Positions 1-6,537 of a stretch of 6,568 bases of DNA are shown in pieces; position 1 is the first letter of the stretch, and every line of letters starts with the position of its first letter. This DNA comes from Chlorobiaceae bacterium (GTDB taxonomy: Bacteria; Bacteroidota; Chlorobiia; Chlorobiales; Chlorobiaceae), in contig JAAXUM010000104.1 in NCBI GenBank assembly GCA_013336025.1, positions 1 through 6,568 on the forward strand, written 5' to 3'. Position numbers and translations under genes: made by a program. The notes under the pieces were generated by a model that had not been told where the DNA came from, searched no databases, and worked only from the letters and a program-made list of their open reading frames with translations.

Positions 1-13
1 GCTCTTCCGATCT
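1..13. other. Illumina adapter remnant
   Basis: The first 13 bases (GCTCTTCCGATCT) are identical to the shared 3' end of the TruSeq/Nextera-era Illumina Y-adapter arms, immediately next to where the insert would begin. This is established knowledge of adapter sequence. They sit exactly at the window edge and interrupt the engB reading frame, as expected for untrimmed adapter left on a contig end. They are not genome sequence. A chance 13-base match at precisely the first base is very unlikely. Confidence 0.93.
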
Positions 14-395
14 CGATCATCTCCCGGTCTGACTGCATGGCCGGGTGGCGGGAATCAATGAGCAGCACAACAAGCGTAATAGCAGCGCGCCTCTCGATAT
101 AGGTTGTCAACAGCTTTTTCCATGCTTCGTGCTGTTCATGTCCGACAGCGGCAAAACCGTAACCGGGCAAATCGACAAAAAAGAAGGCTTTATTGATTTG
201 AAAAAAGTTTATCAGTCTGGTCTTGCCCGGTGTTGAACTGGTTTTTGCAAGTCCTTTGATTCCGGCAAGTGAGTTCAGCAATGTTGATTTACCGACATTC
301 GACCTGCCGGCAAATACAATTTCAGGAATCTGAAGATCAGGAAGCCCGGAAAGCGCTGCAGCACTTGTATAAAAAGCCGCATCAGTAATTTTCAT
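14..395 (-). CDS. engB: Ribosome biogenesis GTP-binding protein EngB/YsxC (3'-truncated)
   Basis: TRAFAC-class GTPase of the EngB/YihA/YsxC family, needed for late 50S ribosomal subunit assembly in the cytoplasm. About 127 residues remain of a usual 190-210. Seen in the translation: the G1/P-loop GRSNVGKS (residues 30-37), the G2 region with STPGKT (54-59), and the G3 motif DLPGYG (75-80, the family-typical DLPGYG form). These are followed by a stretch ending SDREMI. The G4 (TKxD) and G5 motifs and the C-terminal helix would lie beyond the left edge; the frame runs into adapter sequence at position 13. The start at 395 gives MKITDAAF, resembling family N-termini. An in-frame ATG at 413 would add six residues (MTGSSA) but begins right after a T-tract with no Shine-Dalgarno; neither start has a good one. 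It is divergent from cysS. The truncation is an edge effect, not evidence of a pseudogene. Confidence 0.93.
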
Positions 396-413
396 GGCTG
401 AGGAACCTGTCAT

Positions 414-454
414 AGAAAAAAAAGAAACAGGCGGCACTGCAAAACAGTGCCGCC
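414..454 (-). terminator. Intrinsic terminator-like hairpin in the engB leader
   Basis: On the minus strand there is a perfect 10-bp GC-rich stem (arm GGCGGCACTG, paired positions 430-439 with 445-454) and a 5-nt loop. It is followed by a T-rich tract at 429-414 containing eight consecutive Ts. This is the classic rho-independent form, oriented only for leftward transcription, because the plus-strand side after the stem has no T-run. No minus-strand gene ends here: the nearest gene to the right, cysS, runs the other way. The structure therefore lies in the apparent 5' leader of engB, 18 bp before the chosen start. It may be an attenuator, the end of a short RNA, or a block against antisense transcripts from cysS. 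The structure is certain; the role is inference. Confidence 0.72.
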
Positions 455-487
455 ATTACATGGAAAAAAGGAAGCTAAAAACCTTGC

Positions 488-527
488 GTTAAAAACCCAA
501 ATGTTTAACTTTCATCAGGTTTTTAAC
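488..527. repeat. 10-bp inverted repeat in the engB-cysS intergenic region
   Basis: GTTAAAAACC at 488-497 is perfectly repeated in inverted orientation as GGTTTTTAAC at 518-527, with a 20-nt spacer. A third partial copy, TAAAAACC at 476-483, lies in direct orientation to the first arm and could pair with the same right arm. It could be an operator-like dyad or an RNA hairpin with two alternative left arms, in the leader of either divergent gene. No function is recognised. Confidence 0.5.
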
Positions 528-556
528 ACTCTATGCACTGCCAAATGGCTTAACAA
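528..556 (-). promoter_or_regulatory. Possible sigma70-type promoter for engB
   Basis: On the minus strand, TTGTTA (556-551; 4 of 6 to TTGACA) is followed after exactly 17 bp by TAGAGT (533-528; 4 of 6 to TATAAT). Transcription from here would start near 521 and give a leader of about 125 nt before engB, carrying both the inverted repeat and the terminator-like hairpin. Two 4-of-6 matches in AT-rich DNA are weak evidence. Confidence 0.25.
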
Positions 557-562
557 TACACG

Positions 563-2017
563 ATGTCTTTATTTATATACAATTCGCTGGGAAAAAGAAA
601 GGAACAATTTGAATCTCTTTACCCCGGACTGGTCACCATGTATGTATGCGGCCCGACGGTGTATGGCCATGCCCACCTCGGACATGCCAAAAGCTATGTT
701 TCGTTTGATGTTGTGGCACGCTGGCTGCGTCATATCGGTTTCAGGGTAAAGTATGTACAGAACATTACCGATGTCGGTCATCTTACTGACGACGGTGATG
801 AGGGAGAGGATAAAATCGAGCGGCAGGCAAGAACTGAAAAAACAGACCCGATGGAGATTGCGCAGCTCTACACGCGCAGCTTCTATGAAGACATGGACAG
901 GCTGGGTATTGAACGGCCTAATATTGCGCCGACAGCTACAGGGCATATTCCAGAACAGATCGCGCTTATCGAAAAGCTCATTGCATCTGAACACGCCTAT
1001 GTGGTCAATGGCAATGTCTATTTTTCGGTCGACTCTTTCCCCGACTATGGAAAACTCTCGGGACGAACCGATCAGGATGCCGTGCAATCAGGTATCCGGG
1101 TTCAGCTCCGGTCTGAAAAACGAAGCCCTTCTGATTTTGCACTCTGGAAAAAAGCAGAGGCAGGACATATGATGCAGTGGAACTCACCGTGGGGCCGTGG
1201 CTATCCCGGCTGGCATGTTGAATGTTCAGCGATGGCAACAAAATATCTCGGTACAACGATTGACATTCACGGTGGAGGAATGGAAAATAAATTCCCGCAT
1301 CATGACTGTGAAATAGCGCAGTCAGAGGCAGCAAGCGGAAAACCGTTTGTTCGCTACTGGATGCACAACAACATGGTTACGGTCAATGGTACGAAAATGG
1401 GGAAATCACTGAAAAACTCGGTAAACCTTAAAGATCTCTTCAAGAAAGTTGACCCTCTCGTTATCAGGTTCTTCATTCTGCAATCGCACTATCGCTCACC
1501 GCTTGATTATTCCGAAACCGCTATCAGGGCATCACAGACAGGGCTGGGAAAACTTCACGACACCATGCGTCGGCTGCTTCAGGCTAAACCGGGATCAGGT
1601 GACCTTGATCTTTCAAGCTTCACAGAACGGATTGAATCAGCCATGAACGACGACTTCAATACGCCCATAGCTGTTTCTGTGCTGTTTGATTTTTCAAAGT
1701 TTCTGAACATTGCACTTGACCGTACGGATGGCCTTTCTGAAACGGCACTTGCTCATGCAAAAAGTTTTCTCGTGACCTATGGCACCACCCTCCTTGGAAT
1801 TATCCCGCCAGAGTCTCAACCATTCACAACAGGCACTGTTCATGCAGATAACATTCTGGACGACGTGATATCCATTCTGCTTGATATGCGTGCGGATGCA
1901 AGGATACAGAAAAACTTTGCGCTGAGTGATGCAATCAGAGACAAACTTCTTGAAGCGGGAATCGAGGTCAAGGACACAAAAGAGGGGGCAAGCTGGACGA
2001 GAGCTTCTGACGTTTAA
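563..2017 (+). CDS. cysS: Cysteinyl-tRNA synthetase
   Basis: Class I aminoacyl-tRNA synthetase that activates cysteine with ATP and charges tRNA-Cys in the cytoplasm. The 484 residues are close to the usual length (461 in E. coli). Visible signatures: MYVCGPTVYGHAHLGHAKS (26-44), holding the HIGH-type motif HLGH (38-41) and zinc-ligand Cys29. The remaining zinc ligands are Cys221 in WHVECSAM, and His246 and Glu250 in FPHHDCEIAQSE. The KMSKS-type loop is KMGKS (278-282), followed by an anticodon-recognition helical bundle. The C-terminal region (about 440-480) carries the typical DxIRDxLLExGIEVKDTxxG motif ending in TW-like residues. ATG at 563 gives the expected short N-terminus before the Cys29 motif, but no Shine-Dalgarno is evident. 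It is divergent from engB. Its stop codon overlaps the stop of the convergent manC gene. The gene appears intact, with all catalytic and zinc residues present. Confidence 0.98.
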   Translation: MSLFIYNSLGKRKEQFESLYPGLVTMYVCGPTVYGHAHLGHAKSYVSFDVVARWLRHIGFRVKYVQNITDVGHLTDDGDEGEDKIERQARTEKTDPMEIAQLYTRSFYEDMDRLGIERPNIAPTATGHIPEQIALIEKLIASEHAYVVNGNVYFSVDSFPDYGKLSGRTDQDAVQSGIRVQLRSEKRSPSDFALWKKAEAGHMMQWNSPWGRGYPGWHVECSAMATKYLGTTIDIHGGGMENKFPHHDCEIAQSEAASGKPFVRYWMHNNMVTVNGTKMGKSLKNSVNLKDLFKKVDPLVIRFFILQSHYRSPLDYSETAIRASQTGLGKLHDTMRRLLQAKPGSGDLDLSSFTERIESAMNDDFNTPIAVSVLFDFSKFLNIALDRTDGLSETALAHAKSFLVTYGTTLLGIIPPESQPFTTGTVHADNILDDVISILLDMRADARIQKNFALSDAIRDKLLEAGIEVKDTKEGASWTRASDV

Positions 2018-3132
2018 AGATGTTTTTCAAAATCATCTCGTCGAAGTTGATCAAGAGCACCGCCTACTTTATGTGACTCACCTTTGCTGCAAACAAGCAG
2101 TGCGTCGCCTGTATCAACAATAATCAGATTTCTTGCCCCGATCACACAGACGACCTTATCCTTGGGCTTTCTGATATAAATATCTTCGCACTCTGTCAAA
2201 ACAATGCTCTTGTCCCTGGGATCGGAAGAAGATGCTGAACGTCGAGAAACTTCAGCGACCTGATCCCAGTTGCCAAGATCTGTCCAACCGAACTCGCCTA
2301 CCAGCATATAAACTGATTCGGCTTTTTCCATAATACCGTAATCCACCGAGATCGGATGGATCCAGCTATAGACATCCTTGATTATCCTGGACTCGTTTAT
2401 GGTACCAAGATTTTGATATATAGTAAGGAAATCGCTGTGCAAATCAGGAAGAGATCGTTCTATCTCTTTGCAAAACATATCGATGTGCCAGATAAACATC
2501 CCGCTGTTCCAATAAAAATCCCTGCTTTCAAGAAACTGTACAGCAGTGGCATAATCCGGTTTTTCAGCAAAAGTCTTGACCTTGTACATCAGGTAATCTC
2601 CCATATCGCAATCCAGTGGATCAGCTTGAACCTGCCGGTCTGCCTGAATGTATCCATAGTTTGTCTCAGGATGATCCGGAGTAATTCCTATCGTGACAAG
2701 AGCTGTTTTATTTTCAGCAATTCTGATACCCGCCTGCATTATTCCGAGAAATTTCTCTTCTTCAATGACCAGATGGTCTGATGGAAGAACAACCGTAACA
2801 GCATCCGGATCCCTTTTTTTGATGTAAGCACTTGCCAGAGCTATACAAGGTGCGGTATTGCGGCTTAATGGTTCAACGCTGATATTCTGAGGGCATATTG
2901 GACATTCCGACTTCGTCAACATTGTCTTGCCCTGTTCATTGGTGATAATGATGATATTTTCAGGGGCTACGATTCCCGCAATGCGATGAATCGTTTTTTC
3001 AATCATCGTTGTGTTATCAAAAATATCGACAAACTGTTTTGGTGTTTTTTTGCGCGAAAGTGGCCAGAGCAACTTTCCGGTTCCACCTGCCATGATAACA
3101 GCATAGACATGCTCGTTGAAAGCCTGATTCAT
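2014..3132 (-). CDS. manC: Mannose-1-phosphate guanylyltransferase (GDP-mannose pyrophosphorylase)
   Basis: Predicted to make GDP-mannose from mannose-1-phosphate and GTP, feeding surface polysaccharide or GDP-sugar synthesis. It is 372 residues, the short single-function form: the nucleotidyltransferase domain plus a short beta-helix-like tail, without the C-terminal phosphomannose isomerase cupin of AlgA/ManC-type bifunctional enzymes. Visible motifs are the N-terminal signature AGGTGKLLWPLSRKKTPKQF (15-34), EPLSRNTAP (87-95), PSDH (117-120), HPETNYGYI (154-162), FAEKP (188-192, the FVEKP-type sugar-phosphate motif), WNSGMF (208-213), SVDYGIMEK (262-270) and FGWTDLGNW (281-289). Oddity: the signature is normally GTRLWP, but reads GKLLWP here, so the near-invariant Arg is Leu21. 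The start at 3132 is supported by a GGGAG Shine-Dalgarno (3141-3137) four bases upstream. The 3' end overlaps cysS by 4 bp, convergently. Specificity for mannose and GTP is inferred from family likeness; another NDP-hexose pyrophosphorylase activity is less likely. Confidence 0.92.
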   Translation of the reverse strand: MNQAFNEHVYAVIMAGGTGKLLWPLSRKKTPKQFVDIFDNTTMIEKTIHRIAGIVAPENIIIITNEQGKTMLTKSECPICPQNISVEPLSRNTAPCIALASAYIKKRDPDAVTVVLPSDHLVIEEEKFLGIMQAGIRIAENKTALVTIGITPDHPETNYGYIQADRQVQADPLDCDMGDYLMYKVKTFAEKPDYATAVQFLESRDFYWNSGMFIWHIDMFCKEIERSLPDLHSDFLTIYQNLGTINESRIIKDVYSWIHPISVDYGIMEKAESVYMLVGEFGWTDLGNWDQVAEVSRRSASSSDPRDKSIVLTECEDIYIRKPKDKVVCVIGARNLIIVDTGDALLVCSKGESHKVGGALDQLRRDDFEKHL

Positions 3133-3322
3133 TGCACTCCCTTATTATGAATATTTACAAGGTAAACCACACAGAAGCGGCAGGCATCTGATTAAATTTA
3201 CAATTATTTTTTTGCACATTGAACACCTTAAACAGCCCCGCTATTTCGATTGTTTGATTTGCCTTTGATCTCAAAATATCGTTTTTTGATTGATCGGCTG
3301 TAAACGACCTTAATGAAAATGT
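3133..3322. promoter_or_regulatory. Divergent manC-rsmG intergenic region
   Basis: This 190-bp AT-rich gap separates two divergent starts, so it should hold promoters for both genes. Seen: the manC Shine-Dalgarno at 3137-3141; a small palindrome TTTAC-AAG-GTAAA at 3154-3166; several TTTGAT elements on the plus strand between 3253 and 3290; and a distant six-base inverted pair (ACAGCC/GGCTGT). No convincing -35/-10 pair stands out on either strand. No coding sequence or RNA gene is recognised. Confidence 0.4.
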
Positions 3323-3988
3323 ATGGAGACGAATAATACGATCGCAATGATGGCGGAGCTTGAAACACTGTGCAACAAGGAGAATATTCTTCTCTCTCCT
3401 TTACAGTATGAAAAACTTGCCGGCTATGCCCTGCTTCTCGAAGAGTGGAATAACAAAATAAATCTTATAAGCCGCAAAGAGGATGCGCCGATACTGATCA
3501 AGCATGTTTTTCACTCTCTCCTGATCGGCCTTTTTCACCGGTTTTCTCCAGGTGAAAAGGTTCTTGACCTCGGAACCGGTGGTGGACTGCCAGGTATTCC
3601 TCTGGCTATCGCCTGGCCAGATACACAATTTCTTCTGGTAGATGCAACAGGGAAAAAAATCACGGCCTGCCAGTCGATGATAAAAGTACTTGACATAAAA
3701 AATGCCACCGCAGTTCACTCAAGGGTTGAAGAACTTAAAGGGTTAAGCTTCGATACCGTGTTGAGCAGGCAGGTTGCACAGCTTGAACAATTGTGCGCCT
3801 ATGCATCGAAACTTCTCAAACCGGGTGGAGTTCTGATTTGCCTGAAAGGTGGAGATCTCGGTCTTGAAATCAAAAAAGCTCTGGCAGGAAAAAATAATAA
3901 CGGTGAGTTCCCTTCGATTGTGGAGCAATTTCCTGTAAGCAGTTACAGTCCATGTTTTGCAGAAAAACATATAGTCATTGCACGCTGA
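3323..3988 (+). CDS. rsmG: 16S rRNA (guanine-527-N7)-methyltransferase RsmG (GidB)
   Basis: SAM-dependent enzyme that methylates N7 of G527 in the 530 loop of 16S rRNA; loss in other bacteria gives low-level streptomycin resistance. It is 221 residues (E. coli RsmG is 207). Seen: an N-terminal helical part with the family motif [10 protein letters not shown] (41-50); the Rossmann SAM-binding loop [17 protein letters not shown] (80-96); the acidic strand end LLVDATGKK (104-112), with Asp107 expected to bind the ribose; then [12 protein letters not shown] (146-157) and the late [13 protein letters not shown] (165-177). No Shine-Dalgarno precedes ATG 3323. Adjacent ATGs at 3347 and 3350 (Met9, Met10) are possible alternative starts that keep the whole domain. 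It is divergent from manC and convergent with the ribosomal operon. Its last codons form one arm of an inverted repeat reaching past the stop. Confidence 0.96.
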   Translation: METNNTIAMMAELETLCNKENILLSPLQYEKLAGYALLLEEWNNKINLISRKEDAPILIKHVFHSLLIGLFHRFSPGEKVLDLGTGGGLPGIPLAIAWPDTQFLLVDATGKKITACQSMIKVLDIKNATAVHSRVEELKGLSFDTVLSRQVAQLEQLCAYASKLLKPGGVLICLKGGDLGLEIKKALAGKNNNGEFPSIVEQFPVSSYSPCFAEKHIVIAR

Positions 3989-4016
3989 ACGAATCCGTGA
4001 GGCATGCAATGACTAT
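3963..4016 (-). terminator. Probable terminator of the rpsK-rpsD-rpoA-rplQ operon
   Basis: A perfect 12-bp inverted repeat pairs 3971-3982 (ATAGTCATTGCA) with 4005-4016, with a 22-nt loop. Read on the minus strand, the second arm is followed after three bases by five Ts (3967-3963). This lies about 65 bp past the rplQ stop, where the alpha operon should end. No T-run follows on the plus strand, so for rsmG it could serve only as a 3' stabilising stem. The stem has only four GC pairs and a large loop, so terminator strength is uncertain. One arm lies inside the rsmG coding sequence (last four codons before the terminal Arg codon). Confidence 0.5.
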
Positions 4017-4079
4017 GTAAAGGGCAATTTATAAAGCAGATAACTGATCAGCAATCCGCCTCTCATCTTTTTCCGACTC

Positions 4080-4523
4080 TCAGGAAGCGATTTCCGACTT
4101 TTTAGAACCTTTAACCCTCTTGCTGCGATCCTGCTTGACCGGCTTCTGACCATCTGCTGGCATTTCGTGATAATCAACAAGCTCGATAACCGCCATTTTT
4201 GCTGCATCGCCATATCGGGGTGCAAGCTTTATCACTCTTGTATAACCACCGTTACGAGTACCTATTTTTGCCACAATCTCTTCAAAAAGAACTTTTATTG
4301 CCTCTTTGTCGCGAATATCTTTAAAAATTATACGCTGGGCATGAACCGTGCCTTTTCGTGCTTTTGTGATAATCTTCTCAACAACCCTGCGGGTTTCCTT
4401 GGCTTTTGCCTCGGTTGTCTCGATTCTCTTATGCAGGATAAGCTGTGTTGACAGATTGGACAACGTTGCCTTTCTATGTGCAGCAGTTCTCCCAAGTTTT
4501 CTTGCCGGCTTGACTTTACGCAT
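4080..4523 (-). CDS. rplQ: 50S ribosomal protein L17
   Basis: Large-subunit protein near the peptide exit tunnel and last gene of the bacterial alpha operon. It is 147 residues (E. coli 127). The conserved core is clear: an N-terminal [12 protein letters not shown] (8-19), then [35 protein letters not shown] (42-56) and the family signature [13 protein letters not shown] (88-100), followed by MAVIELVD (110-117). After this comes a Lys/Arg/Ser-rich tail of about 30 residues absent from E. coli L17 and probably disordered or rRNA-contacting. The start is supported by AGGA (4534-4531) seven bases upstream. It lies 48 bp downstream of rpoA on the same strand, consistent with co-transcription. Confidence 0.98.
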   Translation of the reverse strand: MRKVKPARKLGRTAAHRKATLSNLSTQLILHKRIETTEAKAKETRRVVEKIITKARKGTVHAQRIIFKDIRDKEAIKVLFEEIVAKIGTRNGGYTRVIKLAPRYGDAAKMAVIELVDYHEMPADGQKPVKQDRSKRVKGSKKSEIAS

Positions 4524-4571
4524 GACTGATTCCTGATCTCAAATATTCAAAAATTTTCCTTTAAACTTTTC

Positions 4572-5555
4572 TCACTTCATCTGATACCTGGTGATATCCA
4601 TACCAAATTTCAGATCAAACTTTTCAAGCTGCTCTTTCAGCTCAGTCAAAGACTTTTTGCCAAAATTCTTGTAATTAAGCAACTCGTCCTCTTTTCTTGA
4701 AACCAGATCGCCAATAGTATCTATCTCGGCAAGTCTCAAACAGTTATGAGATCTGACGGAAAGATCGAGATCTTCTATTTTTGTATGAAGCAGTTTGCGC
4801 ATACTCTCAAACTCATCATCCTGCTGCTTGAACTCTTCTTCAGTAAACTCTTCCTCTGTTGGCGAAAAGTTTGCAAAAAACATCACATGATCATTTATGA
4901 TCTTGCCAGCAAGACTGATAGAATCATCAGGGGCTATCGAGCCATCTGTTTCAACATCGAGAATCATCTTCTCATAGTCGGTTCTTTGACCTACACGGGT
5001 ATTTTCAACCGTAAACTTGACATTTCTAATCGGAGTGAAAATTGCATCAATAGCAATGTACCCGATGGGCATCCCTTCAGGCCGATTTTCTTCAGCCGGA
5101 AGATACCCTCTCCCTCTGCCGATATAGATCTCGATATTAAGAACCGAACCTGCATTCACTGTTGCGATATGAAGATCCTTATTCAAAACCTCGAATTCAC
5201 CTTCCTTGGCAATAATATCACCGGCAGTAAAGTCCTTTGTTCCCGTAATGGCAAGAGAAGTCTTGCAGCTTCTTTTGCAGTTGGATTTAAACCTTACTTT
5301 CTTGAGATTCAGCACAATTTCAGGAACATCCTCTCTTACGCCTTCTATTGCTGAAAACTCATGATAAACCCCCTCTATTTTCACACCGGTTATCGCTGTT
5401 CCTGGGAGTGAGGCAAGCAATACCCTGCGCATTACATTACCAATAGTCACCCCATACCCTCTTTCGAGAGGCTGAGCTATAAACCGTCCAAACATCTCCG
5501 TATGCGTTGCTTCGTCAACCTCTATTTTAGCAGGCATCTGCATTTGGTATATCAT
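4572..5555 (-). CDS. rpoA: DNA-directed RNA polymerase subunit alpha
   Basis: Alpha subunit, whose dimer scaffolds core RNA polymerase assembly. It is 327 residues (E. coli 329). The N-terminal domain (about 1-235) shows [25 protein letters not shown] (28-52), the dimerisation/assembly region, and the conserved [24 protein letters not shown] stretch (173-196). An acidic linker rich in Glu, Asp and Gln (about 234-250) leads to the C-terminal domain. That domain has [12 protein letters not shown] (262-273), whose Arg268 corresponds to the E. coli UP-element-binding Arg265, and NFGKKSLTE (297-305), the other DNA-contacting loop. Two closely spaced cysteines, in [10 protein letters not shown] (91-100), sit in an insertion-like part of the N-terminal domain. 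AAGG (5570-5567) about eleven bases upstream of the start is a loose Shine-Dalgarno. It lies 28 bp after the rpsD stop, within the alpha operon. Confidence 0.99.
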   Translation of the reverse strand: MIYQMQMPAKIEVDEATHTEMFGRFIAQPLERGYGVTIGNVMRRVLLASLPGTAITGVKIEGVYHEFSAIEGVREDVPEIVLNLKKVRFKSNCKRSCKTSLAITGTKDFTAGDIIAKEGEFEVLNKDLHIATVNAGSVLNIEIYIGRGRGYLPAEENRPEGMPIGYIAIDAIFTPIRNVKFTVENTRVGQRTDYEKMILDVETDGSIAPDDSISLAGKIINDHVMFFANFSPTEEEFTEEEFKQQDDEFESMRKLLHTKIEDLDLSVRSHNCLRLAEIDTIGDLVSRKEDELLNYKNFGKKSLTELKEQLEKFDLKFGMDITRYQMK

Positions 5556-5583
5556 AGTATTTATACCTTAGTATTCATTAAAA

Positions 5584-6195
5584 TCACTTCGAGTAGAGCT
5601 CGACAACAAGCTGCTCGTTAAACGGCTCCTGCACTTCCTCTCTTTCCGGAACACTAAGAAAAACGGCTTTCTGGTTTGCCTTGTCAACCTGAATCCATGA
5701 AGGAATGCGAGCATCCGACGCCTTGTTCAGGGAATCCGTAACGGCTCCCATATTTTTACTTTTCTGGCGAAACTCAATCAGTTCACCCGGCGTAAGCAGA
5801 TATGACGGTATATTTACTTTTTTCCCGTTGATCATAAGATGACCATGGGTAACAAGCTGGCGGGCTGCTGCACGTGATGCCGCGAAACCGCTTCTGAACA
5901 CAACATTATCGAACCGCCTCTCAAGAAGCTTTACAAGGTTATCACCCGTGACACCTCGCTGTGAAACTGCCTTCCGGTAATATGTTCTGAACTGCTTTTC
6001 AAGAATCCCGTAAAGGTATTTCATTTTCTGCTTTTCTCTGAGCTGTAAAGCATATTCAGAGACCTTTCCTTTTCTCGATTGCCCGTGCTGGCCTGGCGCA
6101 AATGGTCTTCTTTCAAGATATTTCTCGGCTTTCGGAGAAAGCGCAATACCTAACCTGCGGGATACTTTTGTTATAGAGCCTCTAAATCTTGCCAT
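5584..6195 (-). CDS. rpsD: 30S ribosomal protein S4
   Basis: Primary 16S rRNA-binding protein that nucleates assembly of the 30S body and, in many bacteria, represses its own operon. It is 203 residues (E. coli 206). Seen: the N-terminal [16 protein letters not shown] with [13 protein letters not shown] (26-38); [22 protein letters not shown] (52-73); and the S4 RNA-binding domain starting [45 protein letters not shown] (90-134). It has no cysteine, so it is the zinc-independent form. The upstream region has no clear Shine-Dalgarno. It begins 37 bp after the rpsK stop and is followed by rpoA. The S4-binding autoregulatory site known from the E. coli operon lies before rpsM and would be outside this window. 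Confidence 0.99.
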   Translation of the reverse strand: MARFRGSITKVSRRLGIALSPKAEKYLERRPFAPGQHGQSRKGKVSEYALQLREKQKMKYLYGILEKQFRTYYRKAVSQRGVTGDNLVKLLERRFDNVVFRSGFAASRAAARQLVTHGHLMINGKKVNIPSYLLTPGELIEFRQKSKNMGAVTDSLNKASDARIPSWIQVDKANQKAVFLSVPEREEVQEPFNEQLVVELYSK

Positions 6196-6232
6196 ATCAA
6201 ATGCTTCATTGAAATTCTATGATTATATAAAG

Positions 6233-6537
6233 TCAGACTCTTCTGCGTTTCGGTGGCCTGCAGCCGTTATGAGGAAGAGGCGTAATATCCTTGATACTGC
6301 GCACCTCAAGTCCTGCGCCCTGCAAAGCCCTGATTGCCGCATCACGTCCAGCACCCGGACCTTTGATAAGCACGTTCACATGTCGCATGCCAAGATCAAA
6401 CGCCTCCTTTGCTGCAGCCTCAGAGGTTATCTGCGATGCATAGGGAGTATTCTTTTTTGACCCTTTGAATCCGTTTTTTCCTGCACTTGACCAGGAAACC
6501 GTATTTCCGAGCACATCGGTTATCGTCACCATAATAT
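6233..6537 (-). CDS. rpsK: 30S ribosomal protein S11 (5'-truncated)
   Basis: 30S platform protein next to the mRNA exit/E site. About 100 residues of a usual 125-130 are in frame: [33 protein letters not shown], then [38 protein letters not shown], and the C-terminal S11 signature ending [11 protein letters not shown]. The ATG at 6532 is not the start: it is the internal Met of a conserved IMVTITD stretch, and the family has about 27 more residues before it. True coding sequence continues only to about 6537. Beyond that, the plus strand carries an inverted copy of the preceding rpsK segment, so the 5' end is lost to an apparent chimera, not to mutation. It is the first visible gene of the alpha operon here; rpsM is expected upstream. 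Confidence 0.96.

Noticed and set aside
382..456. 24-codon minus-strand reading frame ([14 protein letters not shown]...) through the terminator hairpin, as a leader peptide for engB
   Set aside because: Its content is dictated by the stem and T-tract, it lacks a Shine-Dalgarno, and it runs into engB out of frame. There is no positive sign of translation.
569..1334. Long minus-strand open frames opposite cysS (569-1087 and 1005-1334)
   Set aside because: They are antisense shadows of a clearly conserved cysS region and encode nothing recognisable.
2356..2781. 141-codon plus-strand open frame
   Set aside because: It is antisense to the conserved manC core, with no motif or start signal of its own.
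3286..3315. Possible rsmG promoter (TTGATT ... TTAATG)
   Set aside because: The -10 match is poor and the spacing ambiguous in AT-rich sequence, so it is not separable from chance.
4746..5354. 202-codon plus-strand open frame
   Set aside because: It lies wholly antisense to rpoA, which is certain from its conserved domains. Its predicted product has no recognisable motif and it has no ribosome-binding site.
6530..6532. ATG at 6532 as the rpsK start
   Set aside because: It encodes the internal Met of a conserved S11 stretch. The family extends about 27 residues further, and the inverted fragment supplies the residues that precede it.
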